Under the pieces are notes generated by a model. The model was not told the origin of the DNA. It did not search any database and worked only from the letters and a program-made list of their open reading frames with translations. A stretch of DNA of 64,000 nt, from assembly GCF_000430765.1 (NCBI RefSeq), contig NZ_AUMQ01000034.1:1-64000 (forward strand). The letters are read 5' to 3'. Shown here piece after piece: positions 20,042 to 31,608 of the stretch (its first letter is position 1; the number at the start of each line of letters is the position of its first letter). The position numbers were made by a program, and so were the translations under genes. Source of the stretch: Peribacillus kribbensis DSM 17871 (GTDB lineage: Bacteria > Bacillota > Bacilli > Bacillales > DSM-1321).

Positions 20042-22195
20042 ATGAGCAGAGTTTACAAGGCAGTCGCAAAGCTTCGGGAACTCCTGAGGGTGAAGGTTTT
20101 TCAAGCCTTGCTTTTTATAATACTCGGGTTGATTTCATATTTCGTGATGTTTGATAATGTCAGGCCAGAGAAAATCAATGTAAAATTACTGACTCCAGCG
20201 GAAAAGACGATCAGGGCGACCCAGACGGTAGTGGATAAGGAAAAAACTGCTGAGGCACGGAGCGAAGCCGTGAAAGAAGCTGGGGATATTTATACCCTGA
20301 AAAAAGAGTATGCGCAAAATCGTGTGGATTTAATTTCTTCTATTTTTGATTCGGCTAAAGAAGTGAAACAAGATCTGATTAAAAAGCAGCAGGCAGCCAA
20401 GAAGGACGGACAGGATACGGAAAAATTGGTATTAGGCACCCCTGAACAGGTTGCCCTTGTAAAGCAGAAGCTGACGGAGGATGTTACTAAGGAGCTATCT
20501 GATTCCGTATTCGCCACGCTGCTGAAATCGGATGATAATGAAGTTGAAATTGCAGAAGACCTGACCTTGACCGCCATACATAATGTCATGAATACAAAAA
20601 TACCGGCAGCTGAGGTTGAAATAGCCAAAAAACGGGTGGAGGAACAGCTGAGGTTTTCCAGTCTCCCCCAGGATCTTAAAAGCGTTGCTGTTGTTTTGGG
20701 ACGATTTGCGATCATTCAAAATGATATATATGACCGCGAGAAATCTGAGGAAAAAATCCAGGCAGCCAAGGAAAGCGTAGAGCCGGTAAAAATCCTCCAG
20801 GGTCAGGTGATTGTTGAGGAAGGCCAGCTAGTGGACCAGGATATCTATCGCAATTTACAGCTTGCCGGTCTTTTGGAGGAGCAGACGTCCTATCTGCCGT
20901 ATATCGGCCTCGGATTATTTGTCCTGCTTACAATGGGAGGGTTGTTTTATTACTTCCAGCTTGCACGTGAAGGTGACGTGAAAAAGCAGTCGCAGATCCT
21001 GCTTTTCAGCATCGTGTATCTGCTGTCGCTTCTGATCATGAAGACCATCAGCCTGTTCCAGAATGCCGAGTTTATTGACGTCGTCTATTTCTTTCCGGCA
21101 GCCTTTGCAGCCATGCTGATCAAGGTACTCCTGAATGAAAGGCTGGCCATCGCCACCACAATCATCATGGCCTGTTACGGGACTATCATATTTAATGGAG
21201 GCTCTGCTTCGAATCTTCATATCACAGCGGGAATATTCATCCTGCTGAGCGGGACAGCATCCATCATACTCTTAAATACCAAGAATTATCGTTCCAAGAT
21301 TCTTCAGGCAGGAATGATATTGTCTCTGTTTAATTTTGTGCTGATCATGGCCCTGCTTTTCATCATGGATGCACATTTTCAAAAGATGGAGTTATTATTC
21401 TTTATGCTGTCTGCGCTTGTTTCCGGTTTGTCATCTTCCATCTTGACGATCGGTATTCTGCCTTTCTTTGAAACAGGCTTTGGAATCCTGACAACCATGA
21501 AACTGATCGAGCTTTCGAACCCAAACCATCCGCTTTTAAGGCGGATACTAACAGAGGCTCCCGGCACCTATCATCATAGTGTCATGGTCGCCAATCTAGC
21601 TGAATCAGCATGCGAGGCGATTGGCGCAAACGGTCTCCTTGCCCGTGTCGGCTGTTATTATCATGATATCGGCAAAACCAAACGCCCGCAGTTCTTTATT
21701 GAAAATCAGATGAATATCGAAAATCCGCATGACCGCCTTGATCCAGAGACCAGTAAGGATATTATCCTTGCCCATGTATCCGATGGTGTCGAGTACCTGC
21801 GGAAGCACCGTCTCCCTGACGAGATTGTGGCTATTGCAAAAGAACATCACGGAACAACATTATTGAAATACTTCTTCCATAAGGCCAAAAACGAAGAGCG
21901 GGAAGTAAAAGAAGCTGATTTCAGATATCCGGGGCCTCGCCCTCAATCCAAGGAAACAGCTGTAATCAGTATAGCGGACAGCGTTGAGGCAGCAGTCAGG
22001 TCCATGGGAGGGCCAACCGCCGAAAAAATTGATTCTTTGATTAAAAGCATCATTGTAGAACGCCTGCAGGATGGGCAGTTTAATGAATGTGATATTACAA
22101 TGAAGGAACTGGAGATTGTAAAGAAATCCCTCAGCGAGACTTTGAAGGGGATTTTCCATACACGAATAGAGTATCCTGTCATTTCAAATAAATAG
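20042..22195 (+). CDS. pgpH: Cyclic-di-AMP phosphodiesterase PgpH (7TM-HD protein)
   Basis: Membrane phosphodiesterase that hydrolyses c-di-AMP in Firmicutes. The 717-residue protein has an N-terminal membrane segment (about 20-40), a large extracytoplasmic domain, seven membrane segments (about 290-490) and a cytoplasmic HD domain with [42 protein letters not shown] and [15 protein letters not shown]. The metal-binding HD is His-Asp in YYHDIGK. GGGAGG lies upstream of the ATG at 20042; the in-frame TTG at 20018 lacks a site. It is followed by ybeY after 11 bases, as in B. subtilis yqfF-yqfG. Confidence 0.95.
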   Translation: MSRVYKAVAKLRELLRVKVFQALLFIILGLISYFVMFDNVRPEKINVKLLTPAEKTIRATQTVVDKEKTAEARSEAVKEAGDIYTLKKEYAQNRVDLISSIFDSAKEVKQDLIKKQQAAKKDGQDTEKLVLGTPEQVALVKQKLTEDVTKELSDSVFATLLKSDDNEVEIAEDLTLTAIHNVMNTKIPAAEVEIAKKRVEEQLRFSSLPQDLKSVAVVLGRFAIIQNDIYDREKSEEKIQAAKESVEPVKILQGQVIVEEGQLVDQDIYRNLQLAGLLEEQTSYLPYIGLGLFVLLTMGGLFYYFQLAREGDVKKQSQILLFSIVYLLSLLIMKTISLFQNAEFIDVVYFFPAAFAAMLIKVLLNERLAIATTIIMACYGTIIFNGGSASNLHITAGIFILLSGTASIILLNTKNYRSKILQAGMILSLFNFVLIMALLFIMDAHFQKMELLFFMLSALVSGLSSSILTIGILPFFETGFGILTTMKLIELSNPNHPLLRRILTEAPGTYHHSVMVANLAESACEAIGANGLLARVGCYYHDIGKTKRPQFFIENQMNIENPHDRLDPETSKDIILAHVSDGVEYLRKHRLPDEIVAIAKEHHGTTLLKYFFHKAKNEEREVKEADFRYPGPRPQSKETAVISIADSVEAAVRSMGGPTAEKIDSLIKSIIVERLQDGQFNECDITMKELEIVKKSLSETLKGIFHTRIEYPVISNK

Positions 22196-22206
22196 GAGTG
22201 TTGATT

Positions 22207-22677
22207 ATGATATTGACAATCGATTATAACGATGAAACACATGAGCTTCAGGAAAAGGACCATCAGCTCGTTGATGAAATCCTGCAGTTTGCGGCGGGGA
22301 AGCTTTCGATCCAGCAAGGAACTGAGCTTTCTGTCACGTTTGTCGATAATGATACTATTCAAAAGATTAATGCGGAATACAGAGATAAAGATCAGCCTAC
22401 AGACGTCATTTCCTTCGCCTTGGAGGAAATGGGCGAAGATGAAGTCCAAATTGTAGGTGGGGAAATGCCGAGAGTTCTCGGCGACATTGTGATTTCAGTC
22501 GAGCGGACAAGGGAACAGGCGGAAGAGTACCAGCATTCCTTTGAACGGGAGCTGGGCTTTTTGGCTTTGCATGGATTCCTTCATCTGCTGGGTTATGACC
22601 ATATGACGGAAGAAGATGAAAAGATCATGTTCGGCAAACAAAAGGAAATCCTTGACGAGTATGGACTCCTTCGATAG
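22207..22677 (+). CDS. ybeY: Endoribonuclease YbeY, 16S rRNA maturation factor
   Basis: Metal-dependent RNase needed for 16S rRNA 3' end maturation and ribosome quality control. The 156-residue protein has the family zinc site [11 protein letters not shown] near residue 120, and [16 protein letters not shown] near 58. AGGAGTG precedes the ATG at 22207. Its last 17 bases overlap the start of dgkA, suggesting coupling. The neighbours phoH and era also act on ribosomes. Confidence 0.95.
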   Translation: MILTIDYNDETHELQEKDHQLVDEILQFAAGKLSIQQGTELSVTFVDNDTIQKINAEYRDKDQPTDVISFALEEMGEDEVQIVGGEMPRVLGDIVISVERTREQAEEYQHSFERELGFLALHGFLHLLGYDHMTEEDEKIMFGKQKEILDEYGLLR

Positions 22678-23041
22678 AAATCGAAAGCATTCATTCTATA
22701 GAAGCGTCTGTTTCGCCTTTAGAGGGATCTATACGGGAGTTAAGAGTGAGAGGAATATGCGGATTCACATTACAGCCGCCATCCTTGCATCACTGGCCTC
22801 GTTCATATTTAAACTGACTCTCCTGGAGTGGATTTTGGTGCTGTTCGCCATAGGGGGGACTATTTCCCTGGAATTGCTGAATTCAGCATTGGAGAGGGTA
22901 GTGGACCTTGCCTCCCCGCGGTATCACAATCTGGCAAAAGAGGCAAAGGATCTGGCTGCCGGGGCGGTATTGGTTTTTGCCATCATTTCGCTTTTGATCG
23001 GGCTGTTGATTTTTGTGCCAAAGCTGGTTCAATTATTTTAA
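22661..23041 (+). CDS. dgkA: Undecaprenol kinase (diacylglycerol kinase family)
   Basis: Small membrane kinase; the B. subtilis orthologue phosphorylates undecaprenol for cell-wall lipid carrier supply. The 126-residue protein has three membrane segments and the catalytic stretch [18 protein letters not shown] with the conserved Glu and Asn residues, after the amphipathic [12 protein letters not shown]. The ATG at 22661 lies inside the 3' end of ybeY and has no close ribosome site, so translation is probably coupled to ybeY. Confidence 0.93.
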   Translation: MDSFDRNRKHSFYRSVCFAFRGIYTGVKSERNMRIHITAAILASLASFIFKLTLLEWILVLFAIGGTISLELLNSALERVVDLASPRYHNLAKEAKDLAAGAVLVFAIISLLIGLLIFVPKLVQLF

Positions 23042-23047
23042 TGATAG

Positions 23048-24380
<1,333 letters not shown>

Positions 24381-24513
24381 GATTAGATTCCACGAGCGGC
24401 CGTTTTATACGTAGAAAAAAATGTTTAACATGAAAACTAAGGGATTGGTCAACATAATTATAAGGTTTGGGGAAAAAGCATGCTGGTTTAATAATGAAAG
24501 GTGGGCTTAAATT

Positions 24514-24654
24514 ATGTTAGACTTTACCTGGAAAGTGTTCAGCCGCACGGGTAATATCGATACCTATCTTCTTTTTAAAGAGCTTGAAGAGGATAGGGAG
24601 AACCCCGATGGGATGAAAGCCGAGCTTGCAGAACCTGATTACCCTCTCTTATAA
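24514..24654 (+). CDS. yqzL: YqzL family small protein
   Basis: A 46-residue protein ([20 protein letters not shown] at the start, ending [11 protein letters not shown]). Size, sequence and place between era and recO match the YqzL family of Bacilli, whose function is unknown. AAAGGTGGG is its ribosome site. It ends 34 bases before the recO start, probably in the same transcript. Confidence 0.88.
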   Translation: MLDFTWKVFSRTGNIDTYLLFKELEEDRENPDGMKAELAEPDYPLL

Positions 24655-24688
24655 TTTCCTTCCCTGCCATTTTCGAAAGGCGGTTATC

Positions 24689-25453
24689 GTGTTCCAGAAA
24701 TGTGAAGGAATTGTAATCAGGCGTACGAATTACGGAGAAAACAATAAGATTATTACTCTATATACCCGGGAATGGGGCAAAATTGCGGTGATGGCAAGAG
24801 GAGCGAGCAAACCCAGCAGCAGATTTTCAGCCGTCACCCAGTTATTTAATTACGGTTCTTATCTGGTCCAGATGTCCAAGGGCATGGGGACGCTTCAACA
24901 GGGAGAGACCATATCCTCCATGCGGTCGATCAAGGAAGATATCTTTTCCACAGCATATGCTTCATATATGGTGGAGCTGCTTGATAAAAGCGTGGATGAC
25001 CGGAGCCCGAATCCTTATTTATTTGAGCTCCTTTATCAGTCTTTACATTATATTAATGAGGGCTATGATCAGGAAATCATAACCTTTATCTTTGAAATGA
25101 AAATGCTGGATGTACTGGGCCTGCACCCCAATCTGGATTCATGTTCCATCTGCGGTGCCCAGGAAGGGAGTTTTTCCTTTTCGTTCCGTGAAGGGGGATT
25201 TATCTGCCACCGCTGCCTGGACAAGGATCCTTATCATATGAAAATCTCTCCCGCTGCGGTGAAACTTCTGCGGTTATTTTATTATTTTGATTTAAGCAGG
25301 CTAGGCAAGATATCTGTAAAACCGGAGACAAAACGCGAGCTTGAGAGAGTGATAGGAACCTATTATGAGGAGTATTCCGGGCTGCAGCTCAAGTCCAAGA
25401 AGTTTCTTAAACAGATGGACCGTTTAAAAGGTACGTTCGGTTCAGAGTCATGA
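24689..25453 (+). CDS. recO: DNA repair protein RecO
   Basis: Recombination mediator that loads RecA together with RecF and RecR and anneals single strands. The 254-residue protein has an N-terminal OB fold ([19 protein letters not shown]) and a C-terminal helical domain with a zinc site ([10 protein letters not shown] and CHRC). The GTG at 24689 is preferred: AAGGCGG lies just upstream and the N-terminus matches B. subtilis RecO. Longer in-frame options overlap yqzL. Confidence 0.94.
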   Translation: MFQKCEGIVIRRTNYGENNKIITLYTREWGKIAVMARGASKPSSRFSAVTQLFNYGSYLVQMSKGMGTLQQGETISSMRSIKEDIFSTAYASYMVELLDKSVDDRSPNPYLFELLYQSLHYINEGYDQEIITFIFEMKMLDVLGLHPNLDSCSICGAQEGSFSFSFREGGFICHRCLDKDPYHMKISPAAVKLLRLFYYFDLSRLGKISVKPETKRELERVIGTYYEEYSGLQLKSKKFLKQMDRLKGTFGSES

Positions 25454-25474
25454 TACATTTTGTTTTTATGGCTC

Positions 25475-25502
25475 TTGACAAACGTACTTTTTATCCTATA
25501 GA
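25475..25502 (+). promoter_or_regulatory. Promoter of the glyQS T-box operon
   Basis: A perfect TTGACA (25475-25480), a 16-base spacer and TATAGA (25497-25502). It opens the leader transcript of glyQ-glyS. Confidence 0.75.
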
Positions 25503-25514
25503 ATTTGTTTATTA

Positions 25515-25725
25515 TAAACATTGCGTAGACGGAAAGTAGTACCTAGACGCCTCATTCAAAGCGACCCTGAGATGGTGAGAGCCAGGGATTAGAGAATCTG
25601 GGGAAGGCAGTCCTGAGCATATTCTGGCTGAGCCAGCAAAAAAGAGGCCAATTTCGGCAAATAGGGTGGAACCGCGGGTAACTCTCGTCCCTATGCATTC
25701 GTGCATAGGGGCGGGAGTTTTTTGT
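25515..25725 (+). promoter_or_regulatory. Glycine-specific T-box riboswitch (glyQS leader)
   Basis: The T-box core AGGGTGGAACCGCGGGT is at 25663-25679. Upstream is a Stem I region of about 110 bases. Downstream is an intrinsic terminator with a long stem. The acceptor-binding bulge reads TGGA (25667-25670), which pairs with a UCCA tRNA end, the discriminator U expected of tRNA-Gly. A GGC triplet at 25606-25608 on the 3' side of Stem I is the likely glycine specifier; this is read from position, not from a folded model. Uncharged tRNA-Gly would favour the antiterminator and expression. Confidence 0.93.
25681..25723 (+). terminator. T-box regulated terminator
   Basis: A stem of about 16 pairs from ACTCTCGTCCCTATGCA (25681-25697) with a TTCG-type loop and its complement ending GGGAGT, followed by six T residues. 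Its 5' arm follows directly on the T-box sequence, as required for the antiterminator alternative. Confidence 0.93.
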
Positions 25726-25765
25726 TTCCTTACACGAAAGATCAAATAATTATGGAGGTGCAGAA

Positions 25766-26656
25766 ATGAATATTCAAGATATGATATTAACTCTTCAAAG
25801 GCACTGGTCCCAGCAGGGATGTATTTTGATGCAGGCCTATGATGTGGAAAAGGGAGCAGGAACGATGAGTCCCTACACATTCCTTCGTGCAATCGGGCCG
25901 GAGCCGTGGAATGTAGCATACGTTGAACCATCCAGGCGTCCTGCTGACGGAAGGTATGGAGAAAATCCAAACAGGCTGTATCAGCACCACCAATTCCAAG
26001 TGATCATGAAGCCGTCTCCGGATAATATCCAGGAGCTGTATTTGGAGTCTCTTAAGGCCCTGGGCATTGACCCCCTTAAACATGATATCCGATTTGTAGA
26101 GGATAACTGGGAGAATCCATCACTTGGCTGTGCAGGACTGGGCTGGGAAGTTTGGCTTGATGGGATGGAAATCACTCAGTTTACATACTTCCAGCAAGTG
26201 GGCGGCTTAGAGTGCAAGCCGGTATCAGTTGAGATTACTTACGGAATAGAAAGGCTTGCCTCCTACATCCAGGATAAGGAAAACGTGTTTGATCTGGAAT
26301 GGACAAATGGCTTTACAGTAAAGGATATCTTCTATCAGCCGGAATATGAGCATTCAAAATATACCTTTGAAACATCCGATCCCGATATGCTGTTCGGGCT
26401 GTTCAATATCTATGAAAAGGAAGCACACCGCCAAATGGAAAACGGGCTGGTTCATCCTGCTTATGATTATGTCCTAAAATGCTCTCATACCTTTAATATA
26501 CTGGATGCCCGCGGTTCCATTTCTGTAACCGAGCGTACCGGCTATCTGGCAAGGGTCAGGAATTTGGCAAGAAAAGTGGCAAAAACGTTCTATGAGGAAA
26601 GAGAAAAGCTTGGTTTCCCAATTTTAAATAAAAAGGAGGATGTAAACCATGACTAA
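25766..26656 (+). CDS. glyQ: Glycine-tRNA ligase alpha subunit
   Basis: Catalytic subunit of the alpha2-beta2 bacterial glycyl-tRNA synthetase. The 296-residue protein starts with [18 protein letters not shown] and contains the class II motifs ([46 protein letters not shown]). TATGGAGGTGCAG is the ribosome site. It overlaps glyS by 8 bases and is controlled by the glycine T-box upstream. Confidence 0.98.
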   Translation: MNIQDMILTLQRHWSQQGCILMQAYDVEKGAGTMSPYTFLRAIGPEPWNVAYVEPSRRPADGRYGENPNRLYQHHQFQVIMKPSPDNIQELYLESLKALGIDPLKHDIRFVEDNWENPSLGCAGLGWEVWLDGMEITQFTYFQQVGGLECKPVSVEITYGIERLASYIQDKENVFDLEWTNGFTVKDIFYQPEYEHSKYTFETSDPDMLFGLFNIYEKEAHRQMENGLVHPAYDYVLKCSHTFNILDARGSISVTERTGYLARVRNLARKVAKTFYEEREKLGFPILNKKEDVNHD

Positions 26657-28721
26657 TAGAGATGTACTCATTGAAATTGGACTTGAAGAAATGCCGGCAC
26701 GGTTTGTAACCTCCTCCATGAATCAGCTGGCAGAGAAAATCGAAGCATGGCTTCATGAAAGACAGATAGAATTCAGCGGGATTACCGCTTTCTCAACTCC
26801 GCGCAGATTAGCGGTAAGCATCAAAGGAACAGCTCAGTTCCAAAAGGATGTGAACGAGGAGGCGAAAGGTCCTGCCAAGAAAATCGCGTTAGACCAGGAA
26901 GGAAATTGGTCTAAGGCAGCCATGGGCTTTGCCCGCGGCCAGGGAGTAACCGTGGAGGATCTTTTCTTCAAGGAGCTGAATGGTGTTGAATATGTGTATG
27001 TTAACAAATTCATCAAAGGGCAGGAAGTCAGAAATCTCCTTCCTGAATTAAAGGATCTAATTACAAGCCTGACCTTCCCTAAAAATATGAGATGGGCCGA
27101 TGAGGACCTTCGCTTTGTACGTCCGATTAAATGGCTGATGGCTCTCTATGGAGAAGAAATCATTCCATTTTCCATTGCGGGTGTCCAGACGGGTAATGAA
27201 ACACGGGGCCATAGATTCTTGGGGGAATCTTCTGTGATTCAGACCGCCGGCGAATATGAAGCCAAGCTGAAAAGCCAAAAGGTCATTGCAGATCCAGCAG
27301 AAAGAAAGCAGATGATTCTGAGCCAGATTAAACAGATTGAAAAAGATCAAAACTGGACGATTCCTGTAGATGAAGAGCTTCTTGAAGAGGTAAACAATCT
27401 AGTGGAATATCCCACAGCCCTATTTGGAACGTTTGAGGAGGAATTCCTGGAGCTTCCTGAAGAAGTTCTCGTAACTTCCATGAAGGAGCATCAAAGGTAT
27501 TTCCCTGTAAAGAACAAGGAAGGAAAGCTATTGCCATTCTTTGTTACTGTGAGAAATGGTAATGACGAGCACCTCGACATCGTGGCACGTGGAAATGAAA
27601 AGGTATTGCGTGCCCGCCTGGCAGATGCAGCTTTCTTTTATAACGAAGATAAAAAGACCAGCATCGAGGATTCTTTAAAGAAGCTGGAATCCATTGTTTA
27701 TCATGAAGAATTGGGGACATTGGCAGAAAAGGTAACCCGGGTCAGAAAGCTTACATCCCTTATTGCAGAAACATGGGGACTGAATGCGGAAGAGCAGAAG
27801 CTTGCCGACAGGGCTGCTGAAATCAGCAAGTTTGACCTTGTCACTCACATGGTGTACGAATTCCCTGAACTCCAAGGTCACATGGGTGAAAAATATGCTC
27901 TGTTAAAGGGTGAAGATGCCAGGGTCGCTGCTGCGATTAATGAACATTATATGCCGCGCAACGCCGAGGACAGCGTCCCTTCATCTTCTATTGGATCCAT
28001 CGTGTCTCTTGCAGAGAAGCTTGACACCATTACCGCATGTTTTTCCATCGGCATCATCCCGACGGGTTCACAAGACCCTTACGCCCTTAGGCGGCAGGCA
28101 AGCGGGATCGTCTCTATCCTTGCAGAAAACAATACGGATGTAAGGCTCGAGGAGCTTCTTGAATCGGCACTATCCATTATAGAAGAAGAGAAGCTGGCAA
28201 AGGATTCTGTGGAGAACATCAAAAAAGAATTACTTACATTCTTCAAGGCTCGTGTGAAACATCTGCTTAATGAGCGGAAAGTCCGCTATGATTTAATTGA
28301 TGCAGTCCTTGAAAATGAAATCGGAAGCGTCTCAAGCCTTGTTGAACGTGCAGAGGTGCTTGAAGCGAAAAGAAGTTCAGAAGGCTTCAAGGAAACTGTA
28401 GAAGCATTGAGCAGGGTCATGAACATTTCATCCAAGGCAGAAATAGACGTCGCCATTGATGAAAATCTGTTTGAAAACTCTTATGAGAGCGGCTTGAATA
28501 AAAAATACATGTCCATCCTTGACGAATATGCTTCCGTAAAGAGTGAGGAAGAACGATACGAAGTGCTTGCCTCCCTGCAGCCGGAAATTGAGGAGTACTT
28601 CGAACATACAATGGTCATGGCGGATGATGAAACGATCAGAAATAACCGCCTTGCCCTTCTTTCCGCTGTTACGAAGGCCATCCGCCAGTTCGCAGAATGG
28701 AATAAAATCATTACTGCATAA
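26649..28721 (+). CDS. glyS: Glycine-tRNA ligase beta subunit
   Basis: Beta subunit of glycyl-tRNA synthetase, which binds tRNA-Gly and is needed for aminoacylation. The 690-residue protein has the typical N-terminal start ([16 protein letters not shown]), the HD-like central region and the C-terminal anticodon-binding DALR-like domain. AAAGGAGGATG provides a strong ribosome site inside glyQ. The length is near the B. subtilis protein. Confidence 0.97.
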   Translation: MTNRDVLIEIGLEEMPARFVTSSMNQLAEKIEAWLHERQIEFSGITAFSTPRRLAVSIKGTAQFQKDVNEEAKGPAKKIALDQEGNWSKAAMGFARGQGVTVEDLFFKELNGVEYVYVNKFIKGQEVRNLLPELKDLITSLTFPKNMRWADEDLRFVRPIKWLMALYGEEIIPFSIAGVQTGNETRGHRFLGESSVIQTAGEYEAKLKSQKVIADPAERKQMILSQIKQIEKDQNWTIPVDEELLEEVNNLVEYPTALFGTFEEEFLELPEEVLVTSMKEHQRYFPVKNKEGKLLPFFVTVRNGNDEHLDIVARGNEKVLRARLADAAFFYNEDKKTSIEDSLKKLESIVYHEELGTLAEKVTRVRKLTSLIAETWGLNAEEQKLADRAAEISKFDLVTHMVYEFPELQGHMGEKYALLKGEDARVAAAINEHYMPRNAEDSVPSSSIGSIVSLAEKLDTITACFSIGIIPTGSQDPYALRRQASGIVSILAENNTDVRLEELLESALSIIEEEKLAKDSVENIKKELLTFFKARVKHLLNERKVRYDLIDAVLENEIGSVSSLVERAEVLEAKRSSEGFKETVEALSRVMNISSKAEIDVAIDENLFENSYESGLNKKYMSILDEYASVKSEEERYEVLASLQPEIEEYFEHTMVMADDETIRNNRLALLSAVTKAIRQFAEWNKIITA

Positions 28722-28765
28722 ACGGTCTTGCTTAGGTCTGTTTCATCAGCTATATAAAAACATTA

Positions 28766-28819
28766 AAGGCTCATGACTTTATTTCGGTTTCTCTAAAAAG
28801 CCCAAAAGTCATGGGCCTT
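28766..28819 (+). terminator. Probable terminator after glyS
   Basis: AAGGCTCATGACTTT (28766-28780) pairs with AAAGTCATGGGCCTT (28805-28819) around a 24-base loop. The following CTTATT is a poor T tract, so the strength is uncertain. Confidence 0.55.
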
Positions 28820-28829
28820 CTTATTGGCC

Positions 28830-29088
28830 TGGTGAAAACATGAAATCCTGAAAATCCGATATGACGCTGCCTGCCTTCTGATAAACACTCTTTTCTCAAG
28901 GATGCCTATTAGTATATAATAAAATTAAAAAGTATAGCTTAATTTATTTCATAGAAGCAGAAGTGTGCCCCAGCCATGCCTTTTACATATCGTTTAGTTC
29001 TGAAAAGGAATGAGAGGGTTTCCTCCGGAGTGGCAGAAACGATCTTTAGATCGTTAATAAAGGGGGAGACCGTTCTTTTTTACTAGCA
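28830..29088 (+). other. Gene-free leader region upstream of ccpN with a local hairpin
   Basis: No gene is seen between glyS and ccpN. A TATAAT at 28915-28920 has a poor -35 (TTTCTC), so the ccpN promoter is uncertain. Near the gene, AACGATC (29038-29044) and GATCGTT (29049-29055) form a hairpin, and AGAAACG (29035-29041) could instead pair with CGTTCT before a T run near 29075. These could be alternative folds of a leader, but the evidence is weak. Confidence 0.4.
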
Positions 29089-29090
29089 AG

Positions 29091-29729
29091 GTGGTGATTA
29101 ATATAGAACTGAATAAGCGCCAGCAGCATATTTTGGAAATCGTCAAACAGAATGGCCCCATTACCGGGGAACATATTGCCGACCAGCTGAATCTGACACG
29201 TGCAACACTAAGGCCGGACCTTGCCATCCTGACTATGGCCGGCTTTTTGGATGCAAGGCCGCGTGTGGGCTATTTTTATTCTGGAAAGAGTGAAACCCAG
29301 ATGCTTAGTGACAGCCTGAAGAAAATCCTGGTGAGGGACTATCAATCGATTCCCGTTGTGGTGAATGACAGTGTTTCGGTCTATGATGCTGTCTGCACCA
29401 TGTTTCTGGAGGATGTGGGAACCCTTTTTGTGGTGGACAAAGATTCCATTCTAAAGGGAGTCCTTTCCAGAAAGGATCTTTTAAGGGCGAGCATCGGCAA
29501 GCAGGAGCTGACAACGATTCCTGTTAATATCATCATGACGAGGATGCCCAATGTAACGATGTGTTCCCGTGAAGACCTGCTGCTCGATGTAGCGAAGAGG
29601 CTGATCGACAAGCAGATTGATGCAGTTCCGGTTGTGAGAGAAACCGAGGCAGGGTATGAAGTAATAGGCAGGATAACCAAAACCAATATAGCTAAAGCAT
29701 TTGTGGCTCTTGCAGATGATGAGATATAG
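29091..29729 (+). CDS. ccpN: Catabolite control protein CcpN, transcriptional repressor of gluconeogenesis
   Basis: In B. subtilis CcpN (YqzB) represses gapB and pckA on glycolytic carbon. The protein (up to 212 residues) has an N-terminal winged helix ([42 protein letters not shown]) and two CBS domains (about 80-135 and 145-205). The start is uncertain. AAGGTGGTG (29088-29096) is an ideal ribosome site but includes the GTG codons at 29091 and 29094; the codon at the best distance is ATA at 29103. It is followed by ppsR after 13 bases, as in B. subtilis. Confidence 0.88.
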   Translation: MVINIELNKRQQHILEIVKQNGPITGEHIADQLNLTRATLRPDLAILTMAGFLDARPRVGYFYSGKSETQMLSDSLKKILVRDYQSIPVVVNDSVSVYDAVCTMFLEDVGTLFVVDKDSILKGVLSRKDLLRASIGKQELTTIPVNIIMTRMPNVTMCSREDLLLDVAKRLIDKQIDAVPVVRETEAGYEVIGRITKTNIAKAFVALADDEI

Positions 29730-29742
29730 GAGAGGGAAGCCA

Positions 29743-30543
29743 ATGAACAGTAAAATGATCTATGTAGTTTCTGATTCAGTCGGGGAAACGGCTGAACTGG
29801 TGACAAAAGCAGCAGCCAGCCAATTCAAGGGATATGAGATTATCATTAAGCGTATCCCCTATGTGGAGACGCAGTCCAATATCGACCAGGTCATACAGCT
29901 TGCGAAAAAGAACTCAGGGATCATAGCTTATACCCTTGTGAAACCTGAAACCCGGATGCATATGAAGGAAATGGCGGAACGGGAAGATATCTTCGCCTAT
30001 GATATCATAGGCCCCCTGATTGATAATCTGCAGAACTGCTTTGAGTCCCAGCCGCTTTATGAACCTGGGATGGTGCGGAAGCTCGATGATGATTATTTTA
30101 AGAGAGTGGAAGCGATAGAATTTGCCGTAAAATATGATGATGGCAGAGACCCGCGGGGAATTCTGCGCGCGGATATCGTCCTTGTCGGGGTTTCCAGGAC
30201 CTCGAAAACTCCCTTGTCCCAGTATCTTGCGCACAAGAGGCTGAAGGTTGCGAATGTTCCGGTCGTGCCCGAAGTGGACCCTCCGGAAGAGCTCTTTTTA
30301 GTTCCGCCGTCCAAGTGTATCGGGCTCAAAATCAGTCCTGAAAAACTGAACAATATCCGGCGGGAACGCCTGAAGATATTGGGGCTTAACGACCAGGCGA
30401 TCTATGCCAATATGGAGCGCATCAAAGAAGAGCTCGCCTACTTTGACCGGATTGTGGCGAGATTAAAATGTCCAGTCATCGATGTGACCAATAAGGCTGT
30501 GGAAGAAACAGCGAATACGATTATTAATAGCATTCAGAATTGA
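29743..30543 (+). CDS. yqfL: Pyruvate, phosphate dikinase regulatory protein family (YqfL/PpsR)
   Basis: Bifunctional kinase/pyrophosphorylase family (formerly DUF299) that switches PPDK or PEP synthase on and off; in B. subtilis YqfL is needed with CcpN for the control of gluconeogenic genes. The 266-residue protein has the N-terminal [13 protein letters not shown], the nucleotide-binding loop [15 protein letters not shown] near residue 150, and [21 protein letters not shown] lies upstream of the ATG at 29743. Confidence 0.92.
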   Translation: MNSKMIYVVSDSVGETAELVTKAAASQFKGYEIIIKRIPYVETQSNIDQVIQLAKKNSGIIAYTLVKPETRMHMKEMAEREDIFAYDIIGPLIDNLQNCFESQPLYEPGMVRKLDDDYFKRVEAIEFAVKYDDGRDPRGILRADIVLVGVSRTSKTPLSQYLAHKRLKVANVPVVPEVDPPEELFLVPPSKCIGLKISPEKLNNIRRERLKILGLNDQAIYANMERIKEELAYFDRIVARLKCPVIDVTNKAVEETANTIINSIQN

Positions 30544-30576
30544 GAAGAAGGAATGCATATATTTGTGATCAGACTG

Positions 30577-30616
30577 CAGGGAAACTTATTAAGATTGAGT
30601 TTTCCTGTATTTTTTT
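30577..30616 (+). terminator. Terminator after yqfL
   Basis: CAGGGAAACT (30577-30586) pairs with AGTTTTCCTG (30598-30607), followed by a T-rich tract to 30616. Confidence 0.88.
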
Positions 30617-31425
30617 AAGCTGAAAGGGCACCGCTTTCCGCTTTTGGTGTCATCCAGCTTCAAGCTGAAACCCTCGAGTCATAAGCCGATCCGTCCGTGA
30701 GGAGAAAAACCGCTCCTCACAGCCGGCTCGTCTTATGCTTGTCGGGTCTCTGCCTTTCAATAAGTACTGGGTAATTGAGGGGTTTGATATCCATGGAAAG
30801 GGAATAAGATTGAGCTGAAAGGCACCGCTTTCCGCTTTTGGTGTCATCCAGCTTCAAGCTGAGACCCTCGAGTCATAAGCCGATCCGTCCGTGAGGAGAA
30901 AAACCGCTCCTCACAGCCGGCTCGTCTTATGCTTGTCGGGTCTCTGCCTTTCAATAAGTACTGGGTAATTGAGGGGTTTGATATCCATGGAAAGGGAATA
31001 AGATTGAGCTGAAAAGCACCGCTTTCCGCTTTTGGTGTCATCCAGCTTCAAGCTGAGACCCTCGAGTCATAAGCCGATCCGTCCGTGAGGAGAAAAACCG
31101 CTCCTCCCAGCCGGCTCGTCTTATGCTTGTCGGGTCTCTGCCTTTCAATAAGTACTGGGTAATTGAGCGGTTTGATATCCATGGAGAGGGAATAAGATTG
31201 AGCTGAAAGGCACCGCTTTCCGCTTTAGGTGTCATCCAGCTGCGAACTGCCATCCTCGAGTCATAAGCCAGGCTGTCTATGGGAAGAAAACCGCTCCCCA
31301 CAGCCATCCCGTCTTATGCTTGTCGGATGGCTGCTTTTCAAGGAGTCGGCAGTTTTGATGAGAAGATTCATCATGCTGCATTAGACAATTTGTGTTAGAA
31401 AAGCACCGTTCTCCGCTTTTGGTTA
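30617..31425 (+). repeat. Tandem array of four structured repeat units (period 194-195 bases), locus D
   Basis: Units begin at TGAAAGG(G)CACCGCTTTCCGC at 30621, 30816, 31010 and 31204. Units 2 and 3 have outer stem GAGACCC/GGGTCTC (30861-30867/30938-30944 and 31055-31061/31132-31138). Unit 1 has GAAACCC (30667-30673) with one mismatch. Unit 4 has GCCATCC (31249-31255)/GGATGGC (31325-31331). CATAAG/CTTATG is constant inside, and units 1 and 2 have inner hairpin GTGAGGAG/CTCCTCAC. Units 1-3 are almost identical, which indicates recent duplication. The long-range stem is TGCCTTTCA/TGAAAGGCA for units 1 and 3 and TGCTTTTC/GAAAAGCA for unit 4. Confidence 0.92.
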
Positions 31426-31608
31426 AATTAATAGCTTTTCTGGTGATTTTGTTCTATAATAAAAAGCTGTGATAAAAAAGAAATTATTAGGTTTAGAGTT
31501 GACAATTAAGGAATAAACTAAGAAAAGCGAGTTGTCAAGTTTTACCTGGTGAAAATATTCGACAATGAGATTTATACTCTTAAAAGATAAGGCTGCATAA
31601 GAAGGATT

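Noticed and set aside
25512-25970. Minus-strand frame of 152 residues over the T-box and glyQ start
   Set aside because: It is antisense to the leader and glyQ and has no ribosome site or family resemblance.
28990-29088. Second T-box or riboswitch before ccpN
   Set aside because: The GGAGTGGC and hairpins are suggestive, but there is no T-box core or complete terminator pair.
30650-31307. Three near-identical minus-strand frames of 65-89 residues in the repeat array
   Set aside because: They are by-products of the 194-base period (each in a new frame), have no ribosome sites, and the sequence is explained by the paired stems. They are not treated as genes.
30617-31425. CRISPR array
   Set aside because: Units are 194 bases and nearly identical throughout, without short direct repeats and unique spacers, and there are no cas genes.
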